Shown here in pieces: positions 55,114 through 64,000 of a stretch of DNA of 64,000 nucleotides (position 1 is the stretch's first letter; every line of letters begins with the position of its first letter). Origin of the DNA: Diphasiastrum complanatum (taxonomy: Eukaryota > Streptophyta > Lycopodiopsida > Lycopodiales > Lycopodiaceae); the NCBI GenBank assembly GCA_029204225.1, contig CM055099.1:46468929-46532928 (forward strand), given 5' to 3'. The notes under the pieces are model-generated. The model was given only the letters and a program-made list of their open reading frames with translations, was not told the origin of the DNA and did no database searches. The translations under genes and the position numbers were made by a program.

Positions 55114-56529
55114 TCACATGCTTTGAGGCTGATCCTCAAGATCTTCCTCCTTTTGATGTTCCTCCTCAATGCAAGCAAGATCACACTTTGCCAAGATCTC
55201 CTCTTGAGTGATCTCCTCCTTTGCCAAGCTCATTTTTTCAAAAGCAACACTAGCTTCCAACTTAAACAATCTTCCATGCTTAAATCCCTTTGCAATGCAA
55301 ACATCATTCTTCAAGATGAAACAAACACCATTCTTAAAGTGGACATCCAAACCACTTTCTAAGAGTAAACCAACACTAAGCATATTCTTGGTGATTGATG
55401 GTACATAAAGGACATTTTCTAGATCCATGCATTTTGAGGATTCTAGACACAAAGAGATGGTGCCAACACCATCTATCCTACACTCTTCATCATTTGCAGT
55501 AAAGACAAACTGTTTAGCATCATTTAAAGAGTGTAAGGTTGAGAAAAAGTCCTTTTCACAAGACATGTGGGAGCTAGCCTCACTATCAATCCACCAAGTG
55601 TCTCTTGAATTGCTATTGCTTGTTGGTGAGGATGTAGATGCCATAAAAAATACATCAACTTCATCCTCCTCCTCATATGCAAGGTCTCCTTGTTTGTCCT
55701 CCTCCTCTTGTGCTCTTAGAATCTTGTAGCATCCGGATGCATAATGCCCTTTCTTTCCACAAAAGAAGCATTTTTGCTTTGACTTGTCCTTTGAGCTTGA
55801 TTCATCATCCGCTTCTTTGGCCTCCTTGGGATGCTTCTTCTTTCCATTTGTCTTCTTTTTGCCCTTGAATGAAAAATTGACTTTCTCACCTCCATCCTGC
55901 AAAGACAATGAACTCATTCTTGCCTTGGTGTGGATCATCCTACACTCTTCAGCCACTAATACACTATGAAATTTTTCTATAGTTGGCAAAGTGTCTTGGA
56001 TGGCAAAACTTTGGACCAAATTTGCAAAGTCATATCCTAGACCATTAAGAATAATTTGTACAAGCTCTCCATCATAAATCTTCTCTCCAATGGAAGCCAA
56101 CTCCCTATTTAGAGACTTGATTCTGAGTACATAATCTTGTGCACTCTCCTCACTTCTCTTCATGCTTTGCAAAATCTGATTTCTAAGCATGAGTACTCTT
56201 GAAGTATTACTAGATTCATAGATTGATTTTAAAGACTCCCAAGCCTCTTTAGCACTAGTACATGCTGATACTTCTCTCAACAAATCATTGCTCACATTCA
56301 TCTTCACACAATGATGTGCAAGCCTAGATCTCTTCTTGTATCTAGCTAACTCCTGTGCACCTAGAGGTTCATCTTCATCTTCAATCAAGAACTCATGAAG
56401 GTCTTGGAGCACCAAGAGTGACTCCATCCTAACCTTCCAAATAGCATAATTTGTAGAATTCAATCTCTCACTAGCTTCTAGAAGGTATGCTCCAGCAGAT
56501 CCCATTTTACTAGTGACTTCTACAAACAA
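55114..56529 (-). CDS. Copia gag-protease polyprotein, open frame
   Basis: 471 codons without a stop. Residues 15-200 are a UBN2-type gag capsid (LNSTNYAIWKVRMESLLVLQ, SAKEAWESLKSIYESSNTSR, GLGYDFANLVQSFAI). A basic Lys-rich stretch follows (221-253), then a zinc knuckle with C254, C257, H262, C267. The protease region starts at TWWIDSEASSHMSC (311-324) and includes NVLYVPSITKNMLSVGLLLE. The active site, normally D-S-G, is D-S-E (residues 315-317), so protease activity is doubtful. After an acidic tail the frame stops instead of passing into integrase. An intact gag with a broken pol fits a non-autonomous element that can supply particles or parasitise them. Confidence 0.85.
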   Translation of the reverse strand: MFVEVTSKMGSAGAYLLEASERLNSTNYAIWKVRMESLLVLQDLHEFLIEDEDEPLGAQELARYKKRSRLAHHCVKMNVSNDLLREVSACTSAKEAWESLKSIYESSNTSRVLMLRNQILQSMKRSEESAQDYVLRIKSLNRELASIGEKIYDGELVQIILNGLGYDFANLVQSFAIQDTLPTIEKFHSVLVAEECRMIHTKARMSSLSLQDGGEKVNFSFKGKKKTNGKKKHPKEAKEADDESSSKDKSKQKCFFCGKKGHYASGCYKILRAQEEEDKQGDLAYEEEDEVDVFFMASTSSPTSNSNSRDTWWIDSEASSHMSCEKDFFSTLHSLNDAKQFVFTANDEECRIDGVGTISLCLESSKCMDLENVLYVPSITKNMLSVGLLLESGLDVHFKNGVCFILKNDVCIAKGFKHGRLFKLEASVAFEKMSLAKEEITQEEILAKCDLACIEEEHQKEEDLEDQPQSM

Positions 56530-57294
56530 GAAATAGATTTGATTGACTTGAAACTCACAAAGGTCTCACACTTGCAGTGTTTCACTCAAATTTGATTTCT
56601 AATCCAACAAATGGACTTATAATCACAGTTCTATCACTCCCTCACAAAGCTGGAATGAAGATAAGATGAAGTGAAAACTACTTTCAAACAAATCTTGCCA
56701 AAAAATGAATTTGATTGTCTCTAGAAACTCACTAAGGTCTCTCTCTTGTAGTTTTTCACTCAAATTAGATTTCTAATCCAACAAATGGACTTAAAATCTC
56801 AGTTCTAGCACTCCCTCACAAAGTTGGAATGAAGATAAGATGATGTGAAATCTACTTACAATCAAATCTTGCCAATTTTGGCTATTTTTGGACAAAAAAA
56901 TGACTTAATCTCTCACACTTTTTGATGTACTTTCAAGACCTGTAAAACAAGTTTAGAGGACCCGATTTCAGCCTAGATTAATTAGATCTCATGACCCTAG
57001 TCAAATCTAATCAATGGTACTCAATCTTGGTAGCTTATCCTAAGATTTCCACCAAAAATTACATCAAAAGCTCACAAATTGAATTTCTTTGGATCAAATG
57101 AATACCATGCATTAAATGTAGGTTCAGAGGTGCCCACACATGTGGATAGTACGGATTTGGACCCCTACCAAGTTTGGGATCAAATCTCCTCACCAAAATC
57201 AAGATTCTAGCTTGCCCTCTCAATACTAGTTTTTAGCACCAGAACTTGCTAAAAATGGATTTGCATTAGATCAATGGCTTATGCTCTTGTACTT

Positions 57295-57307
57295 GGCTCT
57301 GATACCA
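57295..57307 (-). other. Primer binding site of the copia element
   Basis: ggctctgatacca, the complement of TGGTATCAGAGCC, lies directly next to the 5' LTR at 57308. Confidence 0.92.
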
Positions 57308-57995
57308 TGTGAAAGTACTGTACTTTAGGACCATAAATGGATCTACAAAAGATCCACAATAGTGATTGGATGCTTGCTTAACAATCTATCAAAAAACTGA
57401 CACAAAAAAGTTGATCTAGATTGGCAATTTGACAAACAACAAGCATTAACAATCAAAAGCATTGATCAACATTGAAATACGAGCCCACACGTGTGTACTA
57501 CAGGCTGTAGTATGGACTTCAACCTAAGAAACAAGTAGAAATTGATTTGGTTTCATTTGGATCACAAAAACTAGCTTGAGATTGCCAATGAGCTCCAAAA
57601 GTTTTCTACCTTCTCACTATGGAGAGAGGGAATACATACCAAATTCGACTTTCTTCTTGAAGTTAGGTGGATTTCCAGCATGTAATAAGGAAGTTAACTC
57701 ACTCTCCTTGACCTAAAATGAAACCCTAGTCTATTTCCTAGAGATGCTTGGTAGGTAGCTAGTTGGTCAAATTTTCACCTTAAACTTAGGTGTAGGTCCT
57801 ATAAAGTAGGGATGACCACCAAATAGACATGACCAACTCTCTTGACTTTAGGAGGGATGACCAAATAGACATTAGGATGGGTTTCCCACGTGGCATCATG
57901 GCCTCACATATGTGGGACCCACTTGTGTACACAATTTACACTATTCTACATGGTTTTTGATCAAGCTAGATTTGCCAATTTGGCAATTCTTCACA
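57308..57995 (-). repeat. 5' LTR of the copia element
   Basis: 688 bp, TGTGAAAG ... CTTCACA, nearly identical to 53444-54142. It is followed on the right by tatta, the likely target duplication. Confidence 0.9.
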
Positions 57996-58020
57996 TATTA
58001 TCTCTACTTTTCATATCCAT

Positions 58021-58290
58021 ACCGATATCGGATCCAAGCATGCAAGCTAGAGAGAATTCTGATCAGTCGTACATCCACACTCTAGTCCAATATCGCATGT
58101 CCATACAATATCGGATCCACGCGCGCGAGCCAAAGAGAATCCCAAGCAGTCGTACATCTGCGCTCCAGTCTGATATCACATGTCCGTACCAATATCGGAT
58201 TCACATGTGCTAGCTAAAGAGAATCATGAGAAGTCGTGCATCCGCTCTCTAGTCCGATATCGCGTGGTGTACCAATATCAAGTGTACAAC
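58021..58290 (+). repeat. Tandem repeats of 83-84 bp
   Basis: The anchor accgatatcgg / accaatatcgg recurs at 58021, 58105, 58188 and 58271. Units also share agagaat, cagtcgtacatc and ctctagtccgatatcgc. The array ends about 60 bp before a copia gag start, so it may lie in that element's LTR or leader. Confidence 0.85.
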
Positions 58291-58349
58291 AAAAAAAAAA
58301 TAGTTCTGTGGTGTGATAAATTTCTTGATCTGGACTCATCTACCTAGTA

Positions 58350-58890
58350 ATGATAACTCTAAGTGAGAGTGTCCTTAATGAGTCAAGCAAATTGGAAGGA
58401 GTCGGCAACTATGCAGTTTGGAAATTCAAACTGAAAAACATTTTGATGAAAAAGGAGCTATGGGAGATCGTGACAAGTGAAGAGACAAGTACAGTGATTA
58501 AAGAAGATAAGTGGACATTTGACGGGAGAAAACGGAAAGCACAAAATGTCATCAACTTATCAGTTAGAGATGCAGTTATTCCCTGCATTTCAGATTCAGA
58601 AGGACCAAAAGAAGCATGGGATACATTGAAGGCATTGTTTGAGACCACAAATACATCTCGAGTGCCATTCCTGCAGACGAACCTGCATACATTGTAGATG
58701 GATGATGGTGCAACTATTGTTGATCACCTACCGAAGATCAAAGATATTTGTGACTAATTAGCAGCAGTTGGAGAGCAAGTTCAAGATCGTGAGATCGTGC
58801 AATTGACATCGAATAATTTGAGTGAGTCACATTAGATGTTTGTGACAAGTATAGCTACACGAAAAAATCTTCTAGCCTATGAAGAGTTAG
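58350..58890 (+). pseudogene. Ty1/copia gag fragment, plus strand
   Basis: The ATG at 58350 gives LEGVGNYAVWKFKLKNILMK, VINLSVRDAVIPCISDSEGP and KEAWDTLKALFETTNTSRV, a UBN2-type gag. There is a stop at 58695-58697, then MDDGATIVDHLPKIKDICD and further stops. Similarity ends near 58890, where the next LTR-like block begins. The zinc knuckle and everything downstream are missing, so the gypsy element to the right may have inserted into it. Confidence 0.75.
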
Positions 58891-58896
58891 GTGGAT

Positions 58897-59539
58897 TGTC
58901 TGCGAGGGTTCAACTCTCGCAGGAAGTGATCTCTTGCCCTGTGATTGGATTTTCAAGATCAAACCATGTAGGCAGGCTAATTTTACTGCTCTGATTCTAT
59001 TTAGGCACCTTTCAAAAATTGGTAAGTTAATCTTCATGCTCTATGAAGGTTCTGAAAATTCAGCTTCTGGGGACTCTCGCACACACTAAAAAATGGTGAT
59101 TTCTCCATCAGGAACTCTTGCAGAGATTTTCATGGATGCACCTCGGTTAGATCTGGTGACTGTCCAATTTTCAAAAGCTATCTCCCAGGGGATCTCAAAA
59201 AATAAAATAAAAAAGTGCTCTTTCTGAGTGTTTTTGATGAGATCTTGAGATTTTCTGATTTTTTACTTTTGTAAACTGGTAATCAGCTTCATGTAGACTT
59301 GATCTGACTATTGGTAGTTCTTTGAAAATTTTGATGGATACTTGGTAACAGATTCATCAGTCAATCTGATGATCTGCTTCCTTCTTGATCCTACCTGGAT
59401 CTGGATCCTTCTTGGATTCTGATGGATTTTCCCGATCTTGACAGATCTGGCGGAATCTTGATGGATCTAGCTTGATTTGGCTTGATCTTCTTAGATCTAG
59501 CAGTGATGGCTTAGCAGAATAGCTTTTTGTAACATGTCA
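58897..59539 (-). repeat. Probable 3' LTR of the right-hand gypsy element
   Basis: On the minus strand, TGACATGTTAC starts at 59539, preceded by a purine run gattggggg (complement of 59540-59548), the expected PPT. The left edge, TGTCTGCGAGG at 58897, is where copia gag similarity stops; this is an estimate. No second copy is available in the window to confirm it. Confidence 0.5.
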
Positions 59540-59589
59540 CCCCCAATCTGGATCTGCCTTACTGTGGTGGCTAGTACTTGTGCAACTGG

Positions 59590-60790
59590 CTACCGTTGAT
59601 GGGTGTATCGTATGGTGTCCCATCTAGCTTTTCCATGATTAAGAATTTCCTTGATCCTATAAGGACCTTCGCTTGTGAGTTTTAACTTTCCCTTGATCAC
59701 CTTGGTTTTAAACATTAGGACCAGATCTCCGGAGCGAAGATCCTTCTTTTGTAACCTGAGATCATGCCATGCCTTGCGTCTTTTCTTTTCAGCTACCAAT
59801 GCGTGCACAGCTAGTAAGCGTGTTTCACAGAGTTTATGTAGAGCTTCGTGGCGTAGTTGTAGAGATTTGGACTCATTAAGACGTTGCGTGGTGGCAATCC
59901 TTAATGAAGGAACTAAAAAATTTACTGGCATTACAACATCCTGACCATATACCAATTGGAAGGGTGTTTGATCACTGCTTCCTTTATATGTTGTCCTGAA
60001 TGCCCACAATGCAGCATGCAACTTATGTTCCCAATCCGATCTGCTAGCTTCAGCTGTTTTCGTGAGCATGCTACAAAGGATCTTATTAGATGATTCTGCT
60101 TGCCCATTACCACAAGGATAATAAGGCGTACTAGTTCTGTGGATCACGAAGAATTCCTCCAACAAGACCTTGATGGTCTCGTTGATGAAATGGCTTCCGT
60201 GATCGCTGACTATCTCCATCGGACATCCGAAGCATATAATGATATTTTCATAAAGGAACTTGGCAGTGGTCCTAGCATCAGCTACTCTTACTGCCTTGGC
60301 TTCGACCCATTTGATGAGGTAGTCTATGGCTACGATTATGTATCGAGCCTGAGAACTCCTTGCTGCAAGGTGGACCGATGTAATCCAATTCTCACTTTTC
60401 GAATGGTGCTTGGACTAAGACCGGGTGTAGTAAGTCGTAATTCAATCTCGTTGGTCTCCTTGCCCTTTGGCACACATCGCACTTTTTCAAGCATTTCTCC
60501 ATATCCTTATGAATCGTTGGCCACCAACATCCTGATTGCAGGATCTTGCAAACTGTAATGTCAGATGCAAAATGACCCTCACCCATGCCTTCATGTGAAA
60601 GCGAAACGATTTGAGTGGCCTCATGAGGAAGAATACACCACAGAAGAATTCCATCTGGACCTCTTCGATACAACTGGCCAGCAATCAACTGATAAGGTCT
60701 AGCCTTTAAGATCAATTCCACTGTTCCGCCTTTGGTAAAGATTTGTCTGGTTGGCCCCACATTAGATATTCGACAATGTCGGCCACTCAT
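59590..60790 (-). pseudogene. Gypsy integrase
   Basis: 60790-60392 holds the zinc-binding region (HEGMGEGHFASDITVCKILQ, KCDVCQR: H...H...C..C). The first catalytic Asp region near 60310-60370 is in other frames. 60219-59590 is open for 209 codons, with MEIVSDHGSHFINETIKVLL, PYYPCGNGQAESSNKILCSM (D-x35-E spacing kept), then WAFRTTYKGSSDQTPFQLVY and a basic C-terminal GDLVLMFK...GPYRIKE domain. The 3' end has no chromodomain. The frame break lies between the zinc region and the core. Confidence 0.85.
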
Positions 60791-62392
60791 TCTGGTACTG
60801 TGTCCACATAAAATAAGACAACATCTGCCAGCTCATCGTCGAGTTGGTTCGCAATCTCCTTCTCTTTGATTCGTGACACGTGATCGGCCATGTAATGTTG
60901 TTTTCCCTTGCGAACTGTTATCAAAAAATCAAACTCCAACAACAGAAGTAGCCATCTGGTGATTCTTTTAGTGTTGCAATTTTTATTAACAAGATAGAGC
61001 AAGGGTTGATGGTCTGTATAAAAAACAAAGTGTGTGGCCATCAAGTAGTGTCAAAATTTCTTAACCGCATAGATCATTGCCAGTGCTTCCCGTTCTGTAG
61101 TTGAATAATTTATTTTGGTATCAGTGAGCTGTCGGCTTGTAAATCAGATTGGAAAATCCTTTTTGTGTTCACTTGGCTGGGTTAAGACTGCTCCAACTGC
61201 ATACTTCAATGCATTCGTATGCACGTGGAAGTCAATGGACCAATTGGGTGGGCGTAAGATTGGTGCTGAAACCATTGCATCCTTAAGCTTCTGAAAAGCC
61301 TTTAGGGCTTCCTCGTTCCAATGTGGATCCATTGTGAGTTTGTAAATTGGTCGGGCTAACTCCGCAAAATCAAGAATGAAGATCCTATAATAGTTAGCAT
61401 GACCCATAAAAATGTAGACCTCGCTGATCGTCCCCGGTGGTGGTAGATCAACAATGATCTTGATCTTAGATAGATCTGTGGCGATCCCATGTCTTGACAC
61501 TATATGGCCGAGAATCAAGCCATGTGTCACCCATAATTAACGTTTTTCTGGATTCAGGAAGATCTGGTATTCACGGCATTTTTGTAACACCTTTTCCAAC
61601 TTGAATAAGTGTTCTGAATCTGGTCCATGCACGCACAGATCGTCCAAGAAAATCTCCAAATTTTTTTGCAAATAATCTTTGAATGCCGCCTGCATGATCG
61701 CTGGAAAGTGCTTGGGGCATTGCAAAGACCGAATGGCATCACTTTATAGGCATAAAATCCCCATTCTGTGGCGAATGCTGTTTTGTGTTGGTCTTGGGGG
61801 CTATCTTCACCTGATTGTAGCCGCTGAAGCCGTCTAAGAAATTGTAGGCTTCGACACCAGCTACCCCGTCGAGGACACCTTCCATAAATGGTAAAGAAAA
61901 ATGGTCCTTTTTGGTGATTGCATTTAGCGCCTTCACACAAATCTACATTTTGTCGTTCTTCTTGGGTACTGTAACTATCGGTGATACCCATTCCGTGTGC
62001 TCGATTTCATAGATGAAATCTGCATCCATCAGCTTTTGCAACTCCTGCTTGATCAACTCAGTATAATTTGGGTTGCAGCGGTAATAACGGCTTACCTTGG
62101 AGACTACTCCGTCCACCAAGGGTATGGTGTGTTGGACTACTGTTGGTGGACTGGCCTTCAAGTCACTATAACTCCATGCAAAATAGTCTTTATGTTCCAT
62201 CAACAACGATCGTAGTCTCTTGAACTGTGTGGGTGTTAGCTGCTCCCCCACATGCACTATCTTTTCTTCTTCACCTGGCTCGGCAAGGTTCATCCGCTGT
62301 GTTTGCGCCTGACTTTGATCAAGTTCTCTTTGGGCTTGCGGCATCATGATTACCACATCATCCAAGATATAGTTCTTGAAAGTCTCAGACAT
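60791..62392 (-). pseudogene. Gypsy reverse transcriptase and RNase H
   Basis: 62392-61943: FKNYILDDVVIMMPQAQREL, HKDYFAWSYSDLKASPPTVV, LQKLMDADFIYEIEHTEWVS, PIVTVPKKNDKM, then a stop. 61936-61739: FLDGFSGYNQVKIAPKTNT, with the first RT Asp in the FLDGFSG block. 61725-61537: LEIFLDDLCVHGPDSEHLFK, the catalytic xxDD motif. 61530-61144: LILGHIVSRHGIATDLSKIK and YKLTMDPHWNEEALKAFQKL. RNase H continues to 60787 with TDHQPLLYLVNKNCNTKRI and YMADHVSRI. Stops and three frame changes interrupt the chain. Confidence 0.85.
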
Positions 62393-63177
62393 CTCGTGAA
62401 TTGGCGCTCGTCAAGATTCCTCTTTCAGCATATTGATCTTAGCCCGACTGGTCATTTTTTTATTTTCTGTCACCTGTGTAGAAGATGACGCTTTATTTGA
62501 GTCCATCTTGATTGACTTCAAGGAATCTAATACTTTCTTTTTGCTCTTTGTTGTCATCTTGTGGATTCGTCCTTGTTGTCTTTCATCGGGACTGTCGTGA
62601 CATTCGTCTCATGGTTGTGAATATCCACATCCATTGTAGTTATCGCCTCATCGGGTAGATCACTCCAACGGATCACCTGGTTGTAGCGCTGTTTCAATTG
62701 ATTCTTCTTATTCGCAGGTGCCTTGGGTGGATCAACCCTTGAGACTTTCGCCATAGCACACTTTTGCGGTGGTTGAGCTGGTACTTTCCTAGTTCTGTAA
62801 CAATCTGGGCCCATGTGGTGTAAGACCTGTTCATCAGTCAGCTCAATCTCTTTATTATAAGTTAGAGCATGTTGCCAAGGGACCAAATCATCGTCCACTG
62901 GGTTCTCAATAGGTTCCGTTGACAGCCATGCTATGTTTATCATATTTACCCCAAATGTGATGGGTGTGTCCATAGTGTGACACTTGGGTGGAGATGTACT
63001 AGGTTCTGGATCTGATTCATATTGACGTGTCTGACAGTCACTAGTTGCTAATGCATCCGTCCATATCATGACATCCATCTCTGAATGATAGTGACTCCCC
63101 TTGGCTGCCCTTGGGTGATCAATCGTGTGATCTATCGTGGATGATCCGTCATTAGCTTCGGGTGCAATAGGTTTCAC
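62393..63177 (-). pseudogene. Gypsy pol linker between protease and RT
   Basis: The frame 63177-62554 is 207 codons and polar. It contains MDTPITFGVNMINIAWLSTE, MGPDCYRTRKVPAQPPQKCA and basic KKNQLKQRYNQVIRW. It has no catalytic motif. Its match to the fragment at 49.2 kb shows that it is a conserved part of this family. The remaining stretch to 62393 is short and broken. Confidence 0.6.
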
Positions 63178-63258
63178 TGCCCATGTGGTTGGATCAACCT
63201 TTACAGCCTGCTCTCTGTTCTCAAAGGTGAGTTTCCCCGTACCCCAGTTGTGTACTAC

Positions 63259-63666
63259 TTACGTAGTTCTCAACCATGGTCTTCCTAGTAAAACACAATA
63301 TGCAGATGGAGATTCAGGTATATCCATGACTACAAAAGTAATCACAAACTGCATGCTTGCTATCTTTATAGGGATATCGGCAACTACACCTTTTGGTTTC
63401 ACAAAGGATTGATCAGCTAGCTTGATGGCGAATCTTGCTGGCTTCAATCCTTGTAAACCCCATTTTTTGTTCAAAGTAGTGGAGATCAAATTGACACCCG
63501 ACCCTCCATCTACCACTATCGCCTCGTCCTCGTATCTCTTGTGTTTGATTGGCAAAGTGATGTTGTGTTTCTCACTTTCCCATGCTACTCTGATGTGGAG
63601 GACGTTACTTGTTTCTTCATAGCCCTTACAATATATGGGCTCAGGTGCTACTGAATCCTCATCCAC
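63259..63666 (-). pseudogene. Gypsy aspartic protease
   Basis: 135 codons open. IVVDGGSGVNLISTTLNKK holds the active-site Asp, with D-G-G-S where many families have D-T/S-G. The frame ends with CVLLGRPWLR, the typical closing signature of plant gypsy proteases. The protease matures the gag-pol polyprotein in live elements. The open frame starts and stops inside pol, so it is a fragment of the polyprotein rather than a separate gene. Confidence 0.75.
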
Positions 63667-63747
63667 TCTGGCCCATTTAGCTAGAAGGCTTTTTGCTTGT
63701 GGTGCAATCCGCAGTAGTTCTCCGAGTGGTAAACTAACACATCTTGA

Positions 63748-63981
63748 CTATAAAAGTACGAGCCTTTCAGTGTGTGGTTCCTCGGGCTCCACTATGTGAA
63801 AAGGTGGTTCATGTTCGTGCAACCAATCATTCTGATCAGTGCACAGTGAGCCCATTTGCAGTTCCCGTTCGACGCCAACTAGAGGTTCCGCAGGATTATC
63901 TCTTTCTTGCTCTTTTTCTTCCGCTTGTGCTTTCTGTACCCAGTGTCTTATTTTTTGGTACTGTCTTCTTTCTTCTCTCAC
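63748..63981 (-). pseudogene. Gag/protease-side frame at window edge
   Basis: 77 codons with a charged start (MREERRQYQKIRHWVQKAQA, EEKEQERDNPAEP), then polar sequence ending TERLVLL. It lies upstream of protease on the same strand, so it is probably the end of gag or the gag-pol join. No zinc knuckle is visible in the window. Confidence 0.4.
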
Positions 63982-64000
63982 ATTCGGATATGGTGCTAAA

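Larger units (their letters stand above)
53444..57995 (-). mobile_element. Structurally complete, probably non-autonomous Ty1/copia element
   Basis: 4552 bp on the minus strand. Both LTRs begin TGTGAA and end TTCACA. They differ only by a few indels and a handful of substitutions, so the insertion looks recent. The primer site is at 57295-57307, the PPT at 54143-54155. Flanking 5-mers are aatta and tatta (four of five match), probably the target duplication. The internal region has an open gag-protease frame and a shorter frame with the integrase C-terminal segment. The catalytic core of integrase, RT and RNase H could not be found, and the internal length (about 3.15 kb) is too short for full pol. 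Movement would need enzymes from another copy. Confidence 0.88.
59590..64000 (-). mobile_element. Ty3/gypsy element without chromodomain, 5' part outside window
   Basis: Minus-strand order from the right edge: gag-side frame, aspartic protease, linker, RT, RNase H, integrase, then PPT and LTR. The integrase signature GNGQAESSN, the absence of a chromodomain, and a long linker between protease and RT fit the plant non-chromovirus (Athila/Tat-like) side of gypsy. gag and the 5' LTR lie beyond 64000. Multiple stops and frameshifts make it inactive. A plus-strand fragment of the same family lies at 49.2-49.9 kb. Confidence 0.85.

Noticed and set aside
58021-58290. CRISPR-like spaced repeats (here and at 40.1, 37.6 and 7.0 kb)
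   Set aside because: The units are contiguous, diverged tandem repeats with no unique spacers and lie in a plant retroelement setting.

Overview
This window looks like nuclear DNA from a land plant with a large, transposon-packed genome. The evidence is degenerate plant-type LTR retrotransposons primed by initiator-Met tRNA (TGGTATCAGAGC next to LTR ends), plant-type LINE and hAT relics, and one calmodulin-like gene. A fern, lycophyte or gymnosperm would fit, but the sequence alone does not decide. Only one gene appears intact and host-derived: a 205-residue, four-EF-hand calmodulin-like protein at 38073-38690 (+). A short exon at 19363-19470 carries the end of a protein-kinase domain and may belong to a second host gene whose other exons are not visible.

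Layout. 1-3920: two broken LINEs of related type, head to tail. 5761-6525: hAT-like (DUF659-type) transposase relic. 6626-13223: an almost full-length but dead Ty3/gypsy chromovirus (LTR, primer site, repeat-rich leader, gag, protease-RT-RNase H-integrase-chromodomain, PPT, LTR). Its 3' LTR directly abuts a minus-strand Ty1/copia relic (13224-14910). 17060-18150: worn gypsy pol. 19.3-20.0 kb: kinase exon and a doubtful second exon. 21.5-22.4 kb: GC-rich hairpins, two perfect palindromes and an 85-bp tRNA-derived insertion with perfect 15-bp target duplications. 23.7-24.2 kb: minus copia 3' end. 25.07-25.20 kb: compound microsatellite. 25728-26400: LTR and leader of a second member of the chromovirus family. 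27.1-29.7 kb: a frame-broken multi-domain protein of unknown family just upstream of an LTR (from 29960), with gypsy gag and pol fragments on its other side (30.7-32.9 kb). 34.2-35.3 kb: another unrecognised broken protein on the minus strand.

The calmodulin-like gene at 38 kb sits downstream of four diverged repeats carrying TATA-like motifs. From 39 to 53 kb come gag scraps, several LTR-plus-primer-site ends, a 115-bp-arm inverted repeat, a mini copia element, and two copia relics. 53444-57995 is a structurally complete, recent-looking copia element on the minus strand. It has nearly identical LTRs, primer site, PPT and an open 471-codon gag-protease frame, but no recognisable reverse transcriptase, so it is probably non-autonomous. 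From about 58.9 kb to the right edge lies a minus-strand non-chromodomain gypsy element running out of the window. A plus-strand fragment of the same family is at 49.2-49.9 kb.

The retroelements do not work together as a pathway. They are layered insertions, mostly inactivated by stops, frameshifts and internal deletions. The items most worth a second look are the non-autonomous copia, the unclassified coiled-coil protein at 27-29.7 kb, the tRNA-derived retroposon, the 45-kb inverted repeat and the repeat array upstream of the EF-hand gene.
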